DNA from: Paenibacillus tarimensis
Lineage (GTDB): Bacteria; Bacillota; Bacilli; Paenibacillales; Paenibacillaceae
Length of the DNA: 64,000 bases
Direction of reading: 5' to 3'
Assembly (NCBI RefSeq): GCF_021532315.1
Contig: NZ_JAKGAO010000007.1
Span: 1-64,000, forward strand
Part shown: positions 17,001-25,360 of the stretch, one piece after another
Position numbering within the stretch: the stretch's first letter is position 1
How the letters are laid out: each line of letters opens with the position of its first letter
The notes under the pieces: generated by a model
Databases searched by the model: none
What the model saw: the letters and a program-made list of their open reading frames with translations, nothing else
What the model was told of the DNA's origin: nothing
Made by a program: the position numbers and the translations under genes

Positions 17001-18650
17001 GGCAAGGGCTTGAAGGCGGAAGATTATACACCATCCAGCTGGCGTGCGCTTCAGGAAGTGCTCGCAGGGGCGCAAGCATTAATGACGGACGGTGAAGTGT
17101 TCGCAGCTGATATTGATGCCGCAGTTGCGGCACTGGATGCGGCAGTGAATGGGCTGCAGCCGTTTGTACCTGATACAGATCCAGGCACAGGATTGCCGGA
17201 TACCGGACAACCAGAAACACCAGAAACACCAGAAACACCAGAAACACCAGAAATACCGAATCCGGTAACACCAAATCCAGAAACACCGGGAACACCAGAA
17301 ACACCGAACCCGGGAACGCCGAATCCGGAAACACCAGACCCGGAAACACCAAATCCAGAAACACCGAACCCGGGAACGCCAAATCCTGAAACACCGCAAC
17401 CAGAAACACCGAACCCGGGTTCTACACCGACACAAGGATACGTACCGCCGGCGACTCCGACGGTTCCGGCTAATCCTTCTCAAGGCGGATCGGCTTCGAC
17501 CGTAACGCTTACCGGTGCAATAGCTGACGGTAAATACACTGCCACAGCTGATCTTGCAGCTCTCCGCACGGCAGCGGCTGCAGCAGTTGATAAGCAGGTA
17601 ACGATTCAAGTGCCTTCCACTGGTGATGCGAAGGAAGTAGCCGTTAATCTTCCGGCAGCATGGCTGGAAGAGCTAAAGACAAGCAAAGTGAAGGATGTTG
17701 TAGTTGCGACTTCGGGAGCGAGCGTTCGTGTGTCGGCTGACCTGATTAGCGGCCAGAACGTTGCAAGCAATTCTCAATTGCAAATCGTGATCGCAGGCGT
17801 GAATGACGATTCACTTCCGGCAGCTGTGCAGGCGCGGCTTGACGGTCAAGCTGCATATGACTTCCACATGCAGCTTGACGGGCAGAAGGTGGAATGGAAG
17901 GGCAATAAGGTTGAGGTAACGATGCCTTATACTCTTAAGCCGGGCCAAAAGACAAATGGAATTGTCGTGTATCATGTGACCGGCGATGGGCAGCTTGAAG
18001 CTGTTAATCACGTACGCTATAATGCAGCCGCGGGAACGATTTCGTTCAAAGCGAAGCATTTCAGCATTTATACGGCGGTCCATGTTAACGCAAGCTTTAC
18101 GGATATCGGCGGCTATCCATGGGCTGTTGATCCGATTGAAGGACTGGCGGCCAAGGGTATTGTCAAGGGGATGAGCGAGAGCGAGTTTGCTCCGCAGGGT
18201 TCAGTAACCCGCGCACAGTTCATCCAGATGCTCATGCATGCTTTGGGCCTTATCCAGAAGGATGCGGCAAGCAGCTTCACAGATGTTGAGGCAGGCGGCT
18301 GGTATTATGAGGCAGTTGCCAGTGCCCAGGCTCTTGGCATAATTCAAGGCAAGCCGGATGGAAGCTTTGGTATCAATGAGCAGATTACACGCCAGGACAT
18401 GGCGGTCATGCTGCACAAGGCTATCCTGTTAACGGGTCTGCCGCTTGAAGGAAGTGAAGCTGCGGCTGCTTCATTCAAGGATGCCGGACAGATTTCCACA
18501 TACGCTGCGGATGCAGTAAGCGCAATTCAGCGTGCAGGCATCATCAGTGGCATAGGCAGCGGAATGTTTGCGCCGAAGGCGGCAGCTAACCGTGCGCAGG
18601 CGGCGGTTATTATCGCTAATGCACTGGATGCGCTGTACATTCAGCAGTAA
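14070..18650 (+). CDS. SLH-anchored GH53 arabinogalactan endo-beta-1,4-galactanase
   Basis: A secreted 1526-aa modular enzyme. In order: signal peptide to about residue 32; an F5/8 type C (discoidin) domain at about 36-172; a bacterial Ig-like domain to about 257; a GH53 catalytic domain at about 261-615; three FIVAR-type helical repeats to about 825; a second F5/8 type C domain at about 830-965; another FIVAR repeat; a Thr/Glu/Pro repeat linker at about 1033-1125; a beta domain; and three SLH repeats from about 1343 to the end. The GH53 acid/base is Glu401 (QIGNEIN) and the nucleophile Glu505 (VIAETSYPF). It should cut beta-1,4-galactan of pectin side chains while fixed to the cell wall. GGGGAGG lies about 10 bases before the ATG. 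Confidence 0.93.
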   Translation: MRSGKGRLSLLLAAALIMAQLAVYPVHKAEAAAVNLALGKTVTVSSENTANGDYAPKAVDGTTDTQWTASGSISGSSEWLMVDLGSAHNISGAEIAWKDQPGEWGFGSVKYLVEVSSDGNDWRVASDKSANTGLEQTAVELFSESNVRYVRINIQSYIGPNYWPGIRELRVWEEVVVRSPADISSYAPVTVTTSAGVAPVLPAEVTANYQDNTTGTVAVTWNAVQPSQYAAVGTFTVQGTVEGAAVQPEAAVNVSAFREDFIRGVDISTLTAIEDNGGKYYDSNGVERDLLDILKDRGVNYVRLRVWNDPKMTNFHGDTYYNNKEDVVRLGQRVKAKGLKLLVDFHYSDDWAHPGQQLKPVAWKNYTHEQLKAAVKSYTTEVLTDLKNAGAMPDMVQIGNEINSGPLNDKNSTPDFNKTADYITSGVEGVRAVEGGENVKIMVHLAEGGKYGTFNWFFSELKSRNVEYDIIGLSYYPFWHGTFADVQNTMDRISVEFGKEVVIAETSYPFSYKNGDAHANVIGNPSQLVGGATFPATVQGQFDATKAVMDVLAKVPDGKGLGFFYWEPAWIAANVGWIDSEGDAWENQAMFDFDEFPANGGYSYKGYALPSLDVYKVGLAQAPASRAELEKWLKKAKLYTQTDVEGQSWQTLQDSIAAAEQAYSSVYTQQGVTQAAIDGAVSSLISTIAGLQVTGVNKQGLQAVVDEAQSKEQADWSAFTWGNLQTALNAAVAALNDAQASQAEVDKAAADLRTAVDSLSDIDKTALANKIASVRVMDSSSYTMSSWAAVQAALTAAVAVNDRQDVVQEEVEKALADLEIALGKLVPLQELAAGKPATASTSAGTGGGQNNSPAGAHDGNSNTSWGTDQGAGSWWRVDLGTQAFIRKIEMKMWAGDIKFKIEVSNDDKNYVEIANTTSDVIVSIDPKIVLANPVTARYIKVTVTSASTNWVGMMDFWAYGAFAIDKTALASKIAEVEGKGLKAEDYTPSSWRALQEVLAGAQALMTDGEVFAADIDAAVAALDAAVNGLQPFVPDTDPGTGLPDTGQPETPETPETPETPEIPNPVTPNPETPGTPETPNPGTPNPETPDPETPNPETPNPGTPNPETPQPETPNPGSTPTQGYVPPATPTVPANPSQGGSASTVTLTGAIADGKYTATADLAALRTAAAAAVDKQVTIQVPSTGDAKEVAVNLPAAWLEELKTSKVKDVVVATSGASVRVSADLISGQNVASNSQLQIVIAGVNDDSLPAAVQARLDGQAAYDFHMQLDGQKVEWKGNKVEVTMPYTLKPGQKTNGIVVYHVTGDGQLEAVNHVRYNAAAGTISFKAKHFSIYTAVHVNASFTDIGGYPWAVDPIEGLAAKGIVKGMSESEFAPQGSVTRAQFIQMLMHALGLIQKDAASSFTDVEAGGWYYEAVASAQALGIIQGKPDGSFGINEQITRQDMAVMLHKAILLTGLPLEGSEAAAASFKDAGQISTYAADAVSAIQRAGIISGIGSGMFAPKAAANRAQAAVIIANALDALYIQQ
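17212..17430 (+). repeat. Coding tandem repeat (Pro-Glu-Thr linker)
   Basis: An array of 9-base units of the CCAGAAACA type and related NPGTPNPE units encodes the acidic, proline-rich spacer between the second discoidin region and the C-terminal domains. The first units are identical, so slippage could change linker length. Confidence 0.75.
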
Positions 18651-18663
18651 GACAGTAAAAGAA

Positions 18664-18716
18664 CAAACCCGCAGGTTACTCCATACAACATGGAGCAGCC
18701 TGCGGGTTTTCTTTAA
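18664..18716. terminator. Strong terminator after the galactanase gene
   Basis: AAACCCGCAGG...ACTCCAT pairs with ATGGAGCAGCCTGCGGGTTT and a T run follows. It can also serve the convergent nitroreductase gene. Confidence 0.8.
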
Positions 18717-18732
18717 AATGTAGCAGCTTGTG

Positions 18733-19407
18733 TTAGTTAACCCACTCTACGATGTCTTCCAGCTTACGCCGGATTTTCGGGTTTTTCGGGTCCTCCGCAC
18801 GGTAGCCGAAAGCGGCCATGACCGAGACATCATATACCTCTTCGTCCAGCAGCTCTGCTTTCTTGAGAATGGCGTGGACCTTTTCCTTGTTGAAGCCCTC
18901 GATCGGGCAGGAGTCAATGCCGATCTGCGCAGCGGCAGTCATCATATTCGCCAGTGCGAGGTAGGTCTGCTTGGAGGCCCAGTCAACCAGGGTCCGTTCG
19001 TTGTCGAGCAGATGCAGATCATTTTCCTGGAAGTTCTTATAACGCGGAAGAATGCTCGCAAATACCTCATCCGGCATGCCCTTAACTTCCTTATAGATAT
19101 ACTCGACATAAGGAGAGTCGTATCTCACATCTTTACGGGCGAGTATAATGACAAAATGGCTGGCTGTCGGGAGCTGGCCCTTAGCCCCGAACGATACATC
19201 ACGGATCTGTTCCCGGATATCCGGATTTTGAACGATGAGGAATTTCCACGGCTCGAAGCCGACGGAGCTTGGCGACAATCTGCCGGTTTCCAGGATGAAT
19301 TGAAAGTCCTCATCTGATATTTTCTTCGCAGGGTCAAATACCTTGGTTGCATGGCGGAACGCAAACGCATCAAGTATCTCCTGTTTTTTCGTTTCCTTGC
19401 TACTCAC
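18733..19407 (-). CDS. NAD(P)H nitroreductase (YfkO-like)
   Basis: A 224-aa FMN-dependent nitroreductase-fold enzyme. The N-terminal FAFRHATKVFD supplies the usual Arg-His/Lys contacts to the flavin phosphate; RLSPSSVGFEPWKF is the conserved S-P-S segment; PIEGFNKEKV and AAFGYRAEDP close the flavin site. Family enzymes reduce nitro compounds, quinones or other electrophiles. The start is a GTG at 19407 with AAAGGGTG about 10 bases before it. A single gene, terminated by the hairpin shared with the galactanase gene. Confidence 0.9.
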   Translation of the reverse strand: MSSKETKKQEILDAFAFRHATKVFDPAKKISDEDFQFILETGRLSPSSVGFEPWKFLIVQNPDIREQIRDVSFGAKGQLPTASHFVIILARKDVRYDSPYVEYIYKEVKGMPDEVFASILPRYKNFQENDLHLLDNERTLVDWASKQTYLALANMMTAAAQIGIDSCPIEGFNKEKVHAILKKAELLDEEVYDVSVMAAFGYRAEDPKNPKIRRKLEDIVEWVN

Positions 19408-19558
19408 CTAAAAATCACCCTTTCACAGCCTGGTTATGACAGTTGCTATGATAATGCTAATATACATTACTTACAAGTACGCACATTTTTGTGAGGTAGT
19501 ATCAAGCTTGTTCCCTAGTATCAATATGATACCATCCATAACCATGCTGGAGATGCGC

Positions 19559-20149
19559 CTATTTGGACGAATGACCCAAGTAATAACCTGCGAGGAAGAT
19601 CGTGGAAATAACGATGACATGAAATACTGTCCAGGCCCATCTGCCATAGTAAAAGGATTTGGCCGCAATTGGGTTGCGGTTCTCAGGCGACACGATCCGC
19701 CCGCCAATCCATTCGAAAATCAGGAAATATATCCACCACCACGTATACGAGTCCCAGGTATCCCATTTGAAGTCGTAACGGATCAGGTTCGTATAATTCA
19801 ACGCATAGGTTTCACCCAGCATACCAAGGTGTATAAGCCCCCAGTAAAAGGGAATTTTCCAAGGCCACCTGCGGGGACTGAAGCGTACTCCGATAAGCAC
19901 ATAGAAGGGGAAGAAGGTCGTAATGGCCGTTACCGGCATAATAGATAAAGCGGGAAACAGCCGCACGGGATAAGAATAGAATTTAAATTCTACGAACAGA
20001 TAACATATTGCCGCTCCTGCAATAGCACTTAGCAGGTAGAGCAGGCCGTATTCCCGCCAATTTTTACGGATTAGCAGGAAGCTGATGATTAGACTTATCA
20101 GACTGATAACGACGAGTAAAATATGTTCCTTGCTCCATCTCAAATCCAT
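19559..20149 (-). CDS. CBO0543-like integral membrane protein
   Basis: An approximately 196-aa membrane protein with five or six hydrophobic helices and an unusually high Trp/Tyr content (WKIPFYWGLIHLG, WDSYTWWWIYFLIFEW). It resembles the CBO0543 family of Bacillota membrane proteins, whose function is unknown; the match is from memory. The start could be ATG at 20149 or TTG at 20152; an AAAGG site precedes both. It is monocistronic and shares a leftward direction with the nitroreductase gene. Confidence 0.75.
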   Translation of the reverse strand: MDLRWSKEHILLVVISLISLIISFLLIRKNWREYGLLYLLSAIAGAAICYLFVEFKFYSYPVRLFPALSIMPVTAITTFFPFYVLIGVRFSPRRWPWKIPFYWGLIHLGMLGETYALNYTNLIRYDFKWDTWDSYTWWWIYFLIFEWIGGRIVSPENRNPIAAKSFYYGRWAWTVFHVIVISTIFLAGYYLGHSSK

Positions 20150-20268
20150 CAATGATTTGTTACCTTTCTGTCCACAGAGTTACTCCTCATTATCCCACAC
20201 TGGGAATAATTACATACCCTTAGCGGGCAGTTCTTAGGCTCAAGGGAAGGACAGGTAACTTACAGAGC

Positions 20269-21516
20269 TTAGGGACGATTATACCTCTTGAACACAACAA
20301 CGGCGTTATGGCCTCCGAAGCCGAATGAGTTGGATATGCCGATATTAAGCGAGTCTGTACGGGCGGTATGTGGCACATAATCCAGGTCGCATTGCGGGTC
20401 TGGGTTGTTCAGATTAATTGTGGGAGGGATCAGGCCATCTTGAAGGCTCTTGACCAGAGCGATCGCTTCAACGGCGCTGGCCGCTCCCAGCAGATGGCCG
20501 GTCATTGACTTGTTGGCCGTAACCGGAATGCGGAAAGCATGCTCTCCGAACAGCTTCTTAATGGCTGCAGTTTCGGACTGGTCTCCGATCTCGGTGCTGG
20601 TCGCATGTGCACTGATGACATCGACTTCTGACGGTTGTATGCCCGCTTCCTGCAGCGCGGATTTCATAGCCTGATAAGCACCCCGGCCTTCCGGGTGGGT
20701 GGCTACGATGTGGTAAGCATCCGAGCTTGCACCATATCCAATAACCTCGGCATAGATGCGGGCATTCCGGCGCAGCGCGTGGGACAGCGATTCCACAACC
20801 AGCACGCCTGCACCTTCGCCAATGACGAACCCGTCACGATCGGCGTCAAATGGACGGCTCGCTTTTGCAGGTTCATCGTTGCGGGTCGACAGTGCCGTGG
20901 CGTTGCCGAAGCTGGCCAGCGATATGTCGTTGACAGCTGCTTCTGTGCCTCCGGCAAGGATGACATCTGCTGCTCCGAAGCGAATGGCCCGGAACGCCTC
21001 GCCGATTGAGGTGTTGCCGATTGAGCAGGCGGTGACCGGCGACAGGGTAGAGCCGAGCGTTCCGAACCGGATGCTGATCATGGCGGCTGCCATATTAGTA
21101 ATCATCATGGGCACGAGAACGGGACTGACCCGCTCGGGCCCCCTTTCCTGCAGAAGCCTGCTCTGTTCAAGCAGTGTGTTAATCCCGCCGGTTCCTGATC
21201 CGACGTATACGCCAACCCGCTCCTTGTCCAGCTCTGATTCATAATCGTCGAGCCCGGCATCCTTCCAGGCTTGCTCTGCGGCATCAATGGCAAACTGGCA
21301 AAACCGGTCCATACGTCTGGCTTCCCGGCGTCCAAACCGCTCCTCGGCATCAAAATTCCGGACCAGTCCCGCTATCTGTGAACGATGCCTCGACGTATCG
21401 AAGGTATCAATGCGTCTGACGCCGGATTCGCCCGCCGCCAGTCTGTCCCAGAATTGATCTACATTATTGCCAAGAGGAGTTACCGCTCCCATACCGGTAA
21501 TCACGACTCTTTCCAT
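20269..21516 (-). CDS. fabF: Beta-ketoacyl-ACP synthase II family (FabF-like)
   Basis: A 415-aa condensing enzyme with the complete triad: Cys164 in TACSIGN, His in AHATSTEIGD and His in MTGHLLGAAS, plus the C-terminal SFGFGGHN motif. It elongates acyl-ACP with malonyl-ACP in fatty acid synthesis. The ATG at 21516 is preferred to 21543 because AAGGAGC lies about 8 bases before it. No other fatty acid genes adjoin it, so it may be an accessory copy rather than the housekeeping one. It is divergent from a regulator with a probable lipid-binding domain, which suggests dedicated regulation. Confidence 0.88.
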   Translation of the reverse strand: MERVVITGMGAVTPLGNNVDQFWDRLAAGESGVRRIDTFDTSRHRSQIAGLVRNFDAEERFGRREARRMDRFCQFAIDAAEQAWKDAGLDDYESELDKERVGVYVGSGTGGINTLLEQSRLLQERGPERVSPVLVPMMITNMAAAMISIRFGTLGSTLSPVTACSIGNTSIGEAFRAIRFGAADVILAGGTEAAVNDISLASFGNATALSTRNDEPAKASRPFDADRDGFVIGEGAGVLVVESLSHALRRNARIYAEVIGYGASSDAYHIVATHPEGRGAYQAMKSALQEAGIQPSEVDVISAHATSTEIGDQSETAAIKKLFGEHAFRIPVTANKSMTGHLLGAASAVEAIALVKSLQDGLIPPTINLNNPDPQCDLDYVPHTARTDSLNIGISNSFGFGGHNAVVVFKRYNRP

Positions 21517-21672
21517 GTTTGTTGCTCCTTCCTTGTTCAGCAAGTTTATGTCCAGATTGTGTCACGCCCGGTATCCTATTACAAGTTGTTGTTTATACGG
21601 GTATAATTAGTACCAGGTAACAAACGGGTGGAAGTGCGATTATAGGGTCCAATTAGGAGGGGAGAAGGAGAT

Positions 21673-22512
21673 ATGAACCATCAGACGAGAAGGCAGGTGC
21701 TGTCAGCATTCCTGAAAGCCCAGCGGGCCAAGCTGCAGCCGGAAGCGTTCGGGCTGCCGGCCGGGCAGCGCAGAAGAACACCGGGACTGCGGCGGGAAGA
21801 GGTCGCACAGCTGGCGGGAGTGAGCACGACATGGTATACCTGGCTGGAGCAGGGGCGGGACATTCAGGTTTCGGCTTCGGTGCTTGAGTGTATTGCAGGA
21901 GCTTTGCGGTTAACGCTGGATGAGCGAAACTACCTGTACGCGCTGGCTATGGACACTGGCTCGGGAGCCAGCCTCCAGCCGGAAGCGCCTGTGGAGATCA
22001 GCCAGCCGCTGCAGCGGATCATGCATGAGCTTCGTAATTGTCCGGTAATCATCTCTGACCGCAGATGCCGGATCGTCGGATGGAACGAAGCAGCGTCCCA
22101 TGTATTTCTGGATTTTGAACGGATTCCCGCCGAGCAGCGGAATATGATCCAGCTGCTGTTCGAACGCAAGGAGTTCCGCAGACTGGCAGTGAATTGGGAG
22201 CATTTCGTGCGTGAGTTCCTGGCGATATTTCGTGTGTACTACGGCCAGTATGTGGAGGATGAATGGTATGAGCAGTTCCTGAATACGATGCGTGAGAAGC
22301 ATGCTGATTTTAATCCCCTCTGGGAGCGCAGCGGTGTCCGGGCGGCGCCGGAGGTAGTGCTTGAGTTCCGCCATGCGAAGGCGGGCAGGATGCTGTTCCA
22401 TCTAACCTCGCTGCAGGTGCAGGGAGAGGCCGACCTGCGGTGCAGCATCTATACGCCGGCCCCGGACTCAGCCACCGAGAGCAAGCTGCAGCAGCTGATG
22501 GGAAGCAGGTGA
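21673..22512 (+). CDS. XRE regulator with MmyB-like ligand-binding domain
   Basis: A 279-aa regulator. Residues about 10-75 form an XRE helix-turn-helix (LRREEVAQLAGVSTTWYTWL and the recognition-helix segment EQGRDIQVS). Residues about 105-265 form the PAS-like MmyB ligand-binding domain (RCRIVGWNEAA, VNWEHFVREFLAIFR, LEFRHAKAGRML). From memory, a MmyB-type structure carried a bound fatty acid. It is divergent from the FabF-like gene, so a lipid-sensing switch on fabF is a reasonable inference. A GGAGGGGAGAAGGAG purine stretch precedes the ATG. Confidence 0.88.
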   Translation: MNHQTRRQVLSAFLKAQRAKLQPEAFGLPAGQRRRTPGLRREEVAQLAGVSTTWYTWLEQGRDIQVSASVLECIAGALRLTLDERNYLYALAMDTGSGASLQPEAPVEISQPLQRIMHELRNCPVIISDRRCRIVGWNEAASHVFLDFERIPAEQRNMIQLLFERKEFRRLAVNWEHFVREFLAIFRVYYGQYVEDEWYEQFLNTMREKHADFNPLWERSGVRAAPEVVLEFRHAKAGRMLFHLTSLQVQGEADLRCSIYTPAPDSATESKLQQLMGSR

Positions 22513-22553
22513 AGAGTTCAGGAGAAGGAGGCCGGATGCCTGGAGGTACATGG

Positions 22554-22600
22554 AACCGGCTCTAAAACAGAGCACTGAGCCTCAAGAGAGCCGGCTATTA
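22554..22600. terminator. Hairpin between convergent genes
   Basis: AACCGGCTCT pairs with AGAGCCGGCT around a 23-base loop. It overlaps the last codons of the AraC gene and separates it from the convergent MmyB-type gene. Confidence 0.45.
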
Positions 22601-23466
22601 GAGGACTCCCTTCTTCGGTAAGCCCCTGGGGTGAGGCCGGTAGCCTTCTTGAAGGTGCGGCCGAAGTGGGCGATATTATCGAATCCCGCGGCCTGGGCGA
22701 TATCAATTACCTTCCGGTCTGTGCGTCGCAGCAGCAGCTGAGCTTCCCGGATACGTGTCAGCGTGAGAAATTCGATGAACGAAAATCCGGTGACTCTCTT
22801 AAAGCAGCGGCTTAAGTAATAGGGGCTAATATAAAATTTGGCCGCTAATGTCTCTAGCTTCAGCGGTTCCGAATAGTGCGCGTGCAGGTAACGGACAACC
22901 TCGGTAATTTTACGATGGACCGGGTCGGGGTGCTCATCCGCCTGCACAGGATGACCGTTAACATCCTCGGCCTGGCGAACGGCAAACAGCAGCAGCTCCG
23001 CAAGCAGCAGCTTGACGCCGCTCTGCCAGCCAGTCTTGCGCTCCAGAAGCTCACGGGTTAACTTGTCCATGATGCTGTTGACCAGCATCTGGCTCCGGAG
23101 GTTGAGCCGCATCACATGGCTGTTCTGCCGGAACGGTAACATAAGGTCCGCATCCGGCAGGTGGATGCCGGATGCCAGGAACTCCTCGCGGAAATTAATG
23201 ACAATCCGCTCATGACGCGGGTCGCCGATAACAGATGACTTGTGCACCTCGTGACGGTTGATGAATACGAGATCACCGCCGAGCACATGGTAGGAACGGT
23301 CCCGGATAAAGTAAGTACGCTGGCCGCTCAGCAGGTAATAAATCTCATACGTGCCGTGATAATGGTTGCCCCGCTCGAAGGGCTCCAGCCGCTTCGTATG
23401 GTTCATATGGAAGGCGTCTTCCTCTGCTCCGTAGTCGAGCTTGATAATCTCCCCTGTATTCTGCAT
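22582..23466 (-). CDS. AraC family transcriptional regulator
   Basis: A 294-aa regulator with an N-terminal cupin sensor (residues about 15-110: HYHGTYEIYYLLSG, GDLVFINRHEVHK) and a C-terminal pair of AraC helix-turn-helix units (about 185-285: LETLAAKFYISPYYLSRCFK, then VIDIAQAAGFDNIAHFGRTFKK split by a linker). It is divergent from uxaC, so a role as hexuronate-responsive activator is likely but inferred. GAGGTGG precedes the ATG. It is clearly paralogous to the AraC protein at 59619-60464, including the YFIRDRSYH segment. Confidence 0.9.
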   Translation of the reverse strand: MQNTGEIIKLDYGAEEDAFHMNHTKRLEPFERGNHYHGTYEIYYLLSGQRTYFIRDRSYHVLGGDLVFINRHEVHKSSVIGDPRHERIVINFREEFLASGIHLPDADLMLPFRQNSHVMRLNLRSQMLVNSIMDKLTRELLERKTGWQSGVKLLLAELLLFAVRQAEDVNGHPVQADEHPDPVHRKITEVVRYLHAHYSEPLKLETLAAKFYISPYYLSRCFKRVTGFSFIEFLTLTRIREAQLLLRRTDRKVIDIAQAAGFDNIAHFGRTFKKATGLTPGAYRRRESSNSRLS

Positions 23467-23518
23467 CAGTCAACCACCTCTCTGAAATCTGCAGCGCAAG
23501 ATATGCATATTTAGATGG

Positions 23519-23532
23519 TGAAAGCGCAACAA
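23519..23532. promoter_or_regulatory. Possible cre site before uxaC
   Basis: TGAAAGCGCAACAA matches the first nine positions of the CcpA consensus TGAAAGCGCTTTCA, but its right half is poor. It lies about 75 bases before the uxaC start, where catabolite repression would make sense. Confidence 0.3.
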
Positions 23533-23604
23533 ATGTGAAGACATTATACCATTATTGCGTTATTATCAGGATGAATTTTATAGGGAAACGGGAGGGACTC
23601 GCGA

Positions 23605-25011
23605 ATGAAGCCATTTTTAGATGAGGATTTCTTGCTTTCGAACGACACGGCTGTCACCTTGTTTCACGATTACGCCAAGCAGATGCCGATTATTGATTAC
23701 CACTGTCACTTGAGCCCGCAGGAAATCTACGAGAACAAGAGCTTCAAGAACCTAACGGAGGTCTGGCTGTATGGCGATCACTATAAGTGGCGCGCGATGC
23801 GCACTAACGGTATTGAGGAACCGCTTGTTACCGGGGGTCAAGATGTAAGCGATTACGACCGTTATATGGCGTGGGCCAGAACAGTGCCGCAGACACTCGG
23901 AAATCCGCTGTATCACTGGTCGCATCTGGAGCTGCAGCGTTTCTTCGGCATTTACGAGTTAATTAATGAGAAGCATGCGGACCGCATCTGGGAGGCGGTG
24001 AACAGCAAGCTTGAGGCAGGCGGCTATGCAGCACGCGACCTGATCACGAAGTCAAATGTGGAAGTCATCTGCACAACAGACGATCCGACAGACTCACTGG
24101 AGTACCATATCAAGATCAAGGCTATCCCCGGCTTCCAGACGAAGGTGCTGCCGTCCTTCCGCCCGGACAAGGCACTGGAGCTCCGCCGGCCAACGTTCCT
24201 GCCATGGATCAGCAAGCTGGAGGAGGCTTCCGGAAGCTCAATCACGAATTACGCCCAGCTGCTGGGGGCACTAGAGTCCCGGATTGCGTTCTTCCATACA
24301 GCTGGCTGCCGCGTATCCGACCATGCACTCGATACCGTTCCGTATGCGGAAGCATCCGACACGGAGGTAGCAGCGATCTTTACCAAGGCGTTGAACGGAG
24401 AAGCTGTCAGCCTGGAGGAGGAGCAGAAGTATAAGACTTACACGCTGCTGTTCCTTGGGCGGCAGTATGCGCAGCGGGGCTGGGCCATGCAGTACCATAT
24501 GCATGCGTCACGTAACAATAACACGAGGATGTTCGAGATGCTCGGACCCGATACGGGCTATGACTCGATCCACGATGGAAGTCTCGCATATCCGCTTGCC
24601 AAGCTGCTTGATGCGCTTGATAGGGACAATGCGCTGCCGAAGACAATCCTGTATTCGCTGAATCCGACTGATAATGACGTGCTGGCCGCGGTTATCGGCA
24701 GCTTCCAGGGCGGGGGTGTCGCAGGCAAAATCCAGTTCGGCTCGGCTTGGTGGTTCAACGATACGAAGGATGGCATGTTCGATCAGATGCGTGCGCTGTC
24801 CAATATGGGCCTGCTCAGCCGGTTCATCGGCATGCTGACCGATTCGCGGAGTTTCCTGTCCTACCCTCGTCACGAGTACTTCCGGCGGATTGTCTGCAAT
24901 CTGCTGGGGCAGTGGGTTGAAAATGGCGAAGCCCCGCATGACATGGAGCTGCTTGGCGGCATGGTGCAAAATATTTCTTATTATAATGCTAAACGGTATT
25001 TTGACTTCTAG
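23605..25011 (+). CDS. uxaC: Glucuronate isomerase
   Basis: A 468-aa uronate isomerase, the normal length. It converts D-glucuronate to D-fructuronate (and galacturonate to tagaturonate) in hexuronate catabolism. The amidohydrolase-type metal motif DYHCHLSP is near residues 32-39; further family segments are WRAMRTNG, STDDPTDS-like TTDDPTDSLEYH near 155 and the MLTDSRSFLSYPRHEYFRR C-terminal block. GGGAGGGACTC precedes the ATG. There is no uxuA/uxuB next to it, so it is transcribed alone, opposite an AraC regulator. Confidence 0.96.
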   Translation: MKPFLDEDFLLSNDTAVTLFHDYAKQMPIIDYHCHLSPQEIYENKSFKNLTEVWLYGDHYKWRAMRTNGIEEPLVTGGQDVSDYDRYMAWARTVPQTLGNPLYHWSHLELQRFFGIYELINEKHADRIWEAVNSKLEAGGYAARDLITKSNVEVICTTDDPTDSLEYHIKIKAIPGFQTKVLPSFRPDKALELRRPTFLPWISKLEEASGSSITNYAQLLGALESRIAFFHTAGCRVSDHALDTVPYAEASDTEVAAIFTKALNGEAVSLEEEQKYKTYTLLFLGRQYAQRGWAMQYHMHASRNNNTRMFEMLGPDTGYDSIHDGSLAYPLAKLLDALDRDNALPKTILYSLNPTDNDVLAAVIGSFQGGGVAGKIQFGSAWWFNDTKDGMFDQMRALSNMGLLSRFIGMLTDSRSFLSYPRHEYFRRIVCNLLGQWVENGEAPHDMELLGGMVQNISYYNAKRYFDF

Positions 25012-25031
25012 ATCTAGAATAAACGCTGTAT

Positions 25032-25062
25032 GCCGCCGGATCGACCCGATTCGGCGGTTTTG
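25032..25062 (+). terminator. Terminator after uxaC
   Basis: GCCGCCGGA and its partner around TTCGGCGG form a hairpin that is followed by TTTTGTGTGTTTT, 20 bases after the uxaC stop. Confidence 0.6.
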
Positions 25063-25360
25063 TGTGTTTTCGCCAGGAATGGTTAAATTTTTGCTGCCTG
25101 CAACTCCGTTCTTCATGAAAGGACAATAAAATTCGGGGGGGATTTGTCTGAAATAAGCCCCTATTGGTGAAAGTCATGGTGCGTGATATACAAATATTTT
25201 GTAAAACCACAGGCATAATTCACAATATGTAAGTAAACCTAACACTCGAGAAAAGGAATTTGCCCCCGAATGAAGAAAATTAAGGTTAAACCGGTAGGGA
25301 TAGACGAGAATCATCCTTCCGGCATTGAGCTTTGCAGTGAGAGAGGAGACATGATTAAGG

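Noticed and set aside
17212-17430. CRISPR-like repeat array
   Set aside because: The units are 9 bases, in frame and encode a Pro/Glu/Thr linker without spacers.
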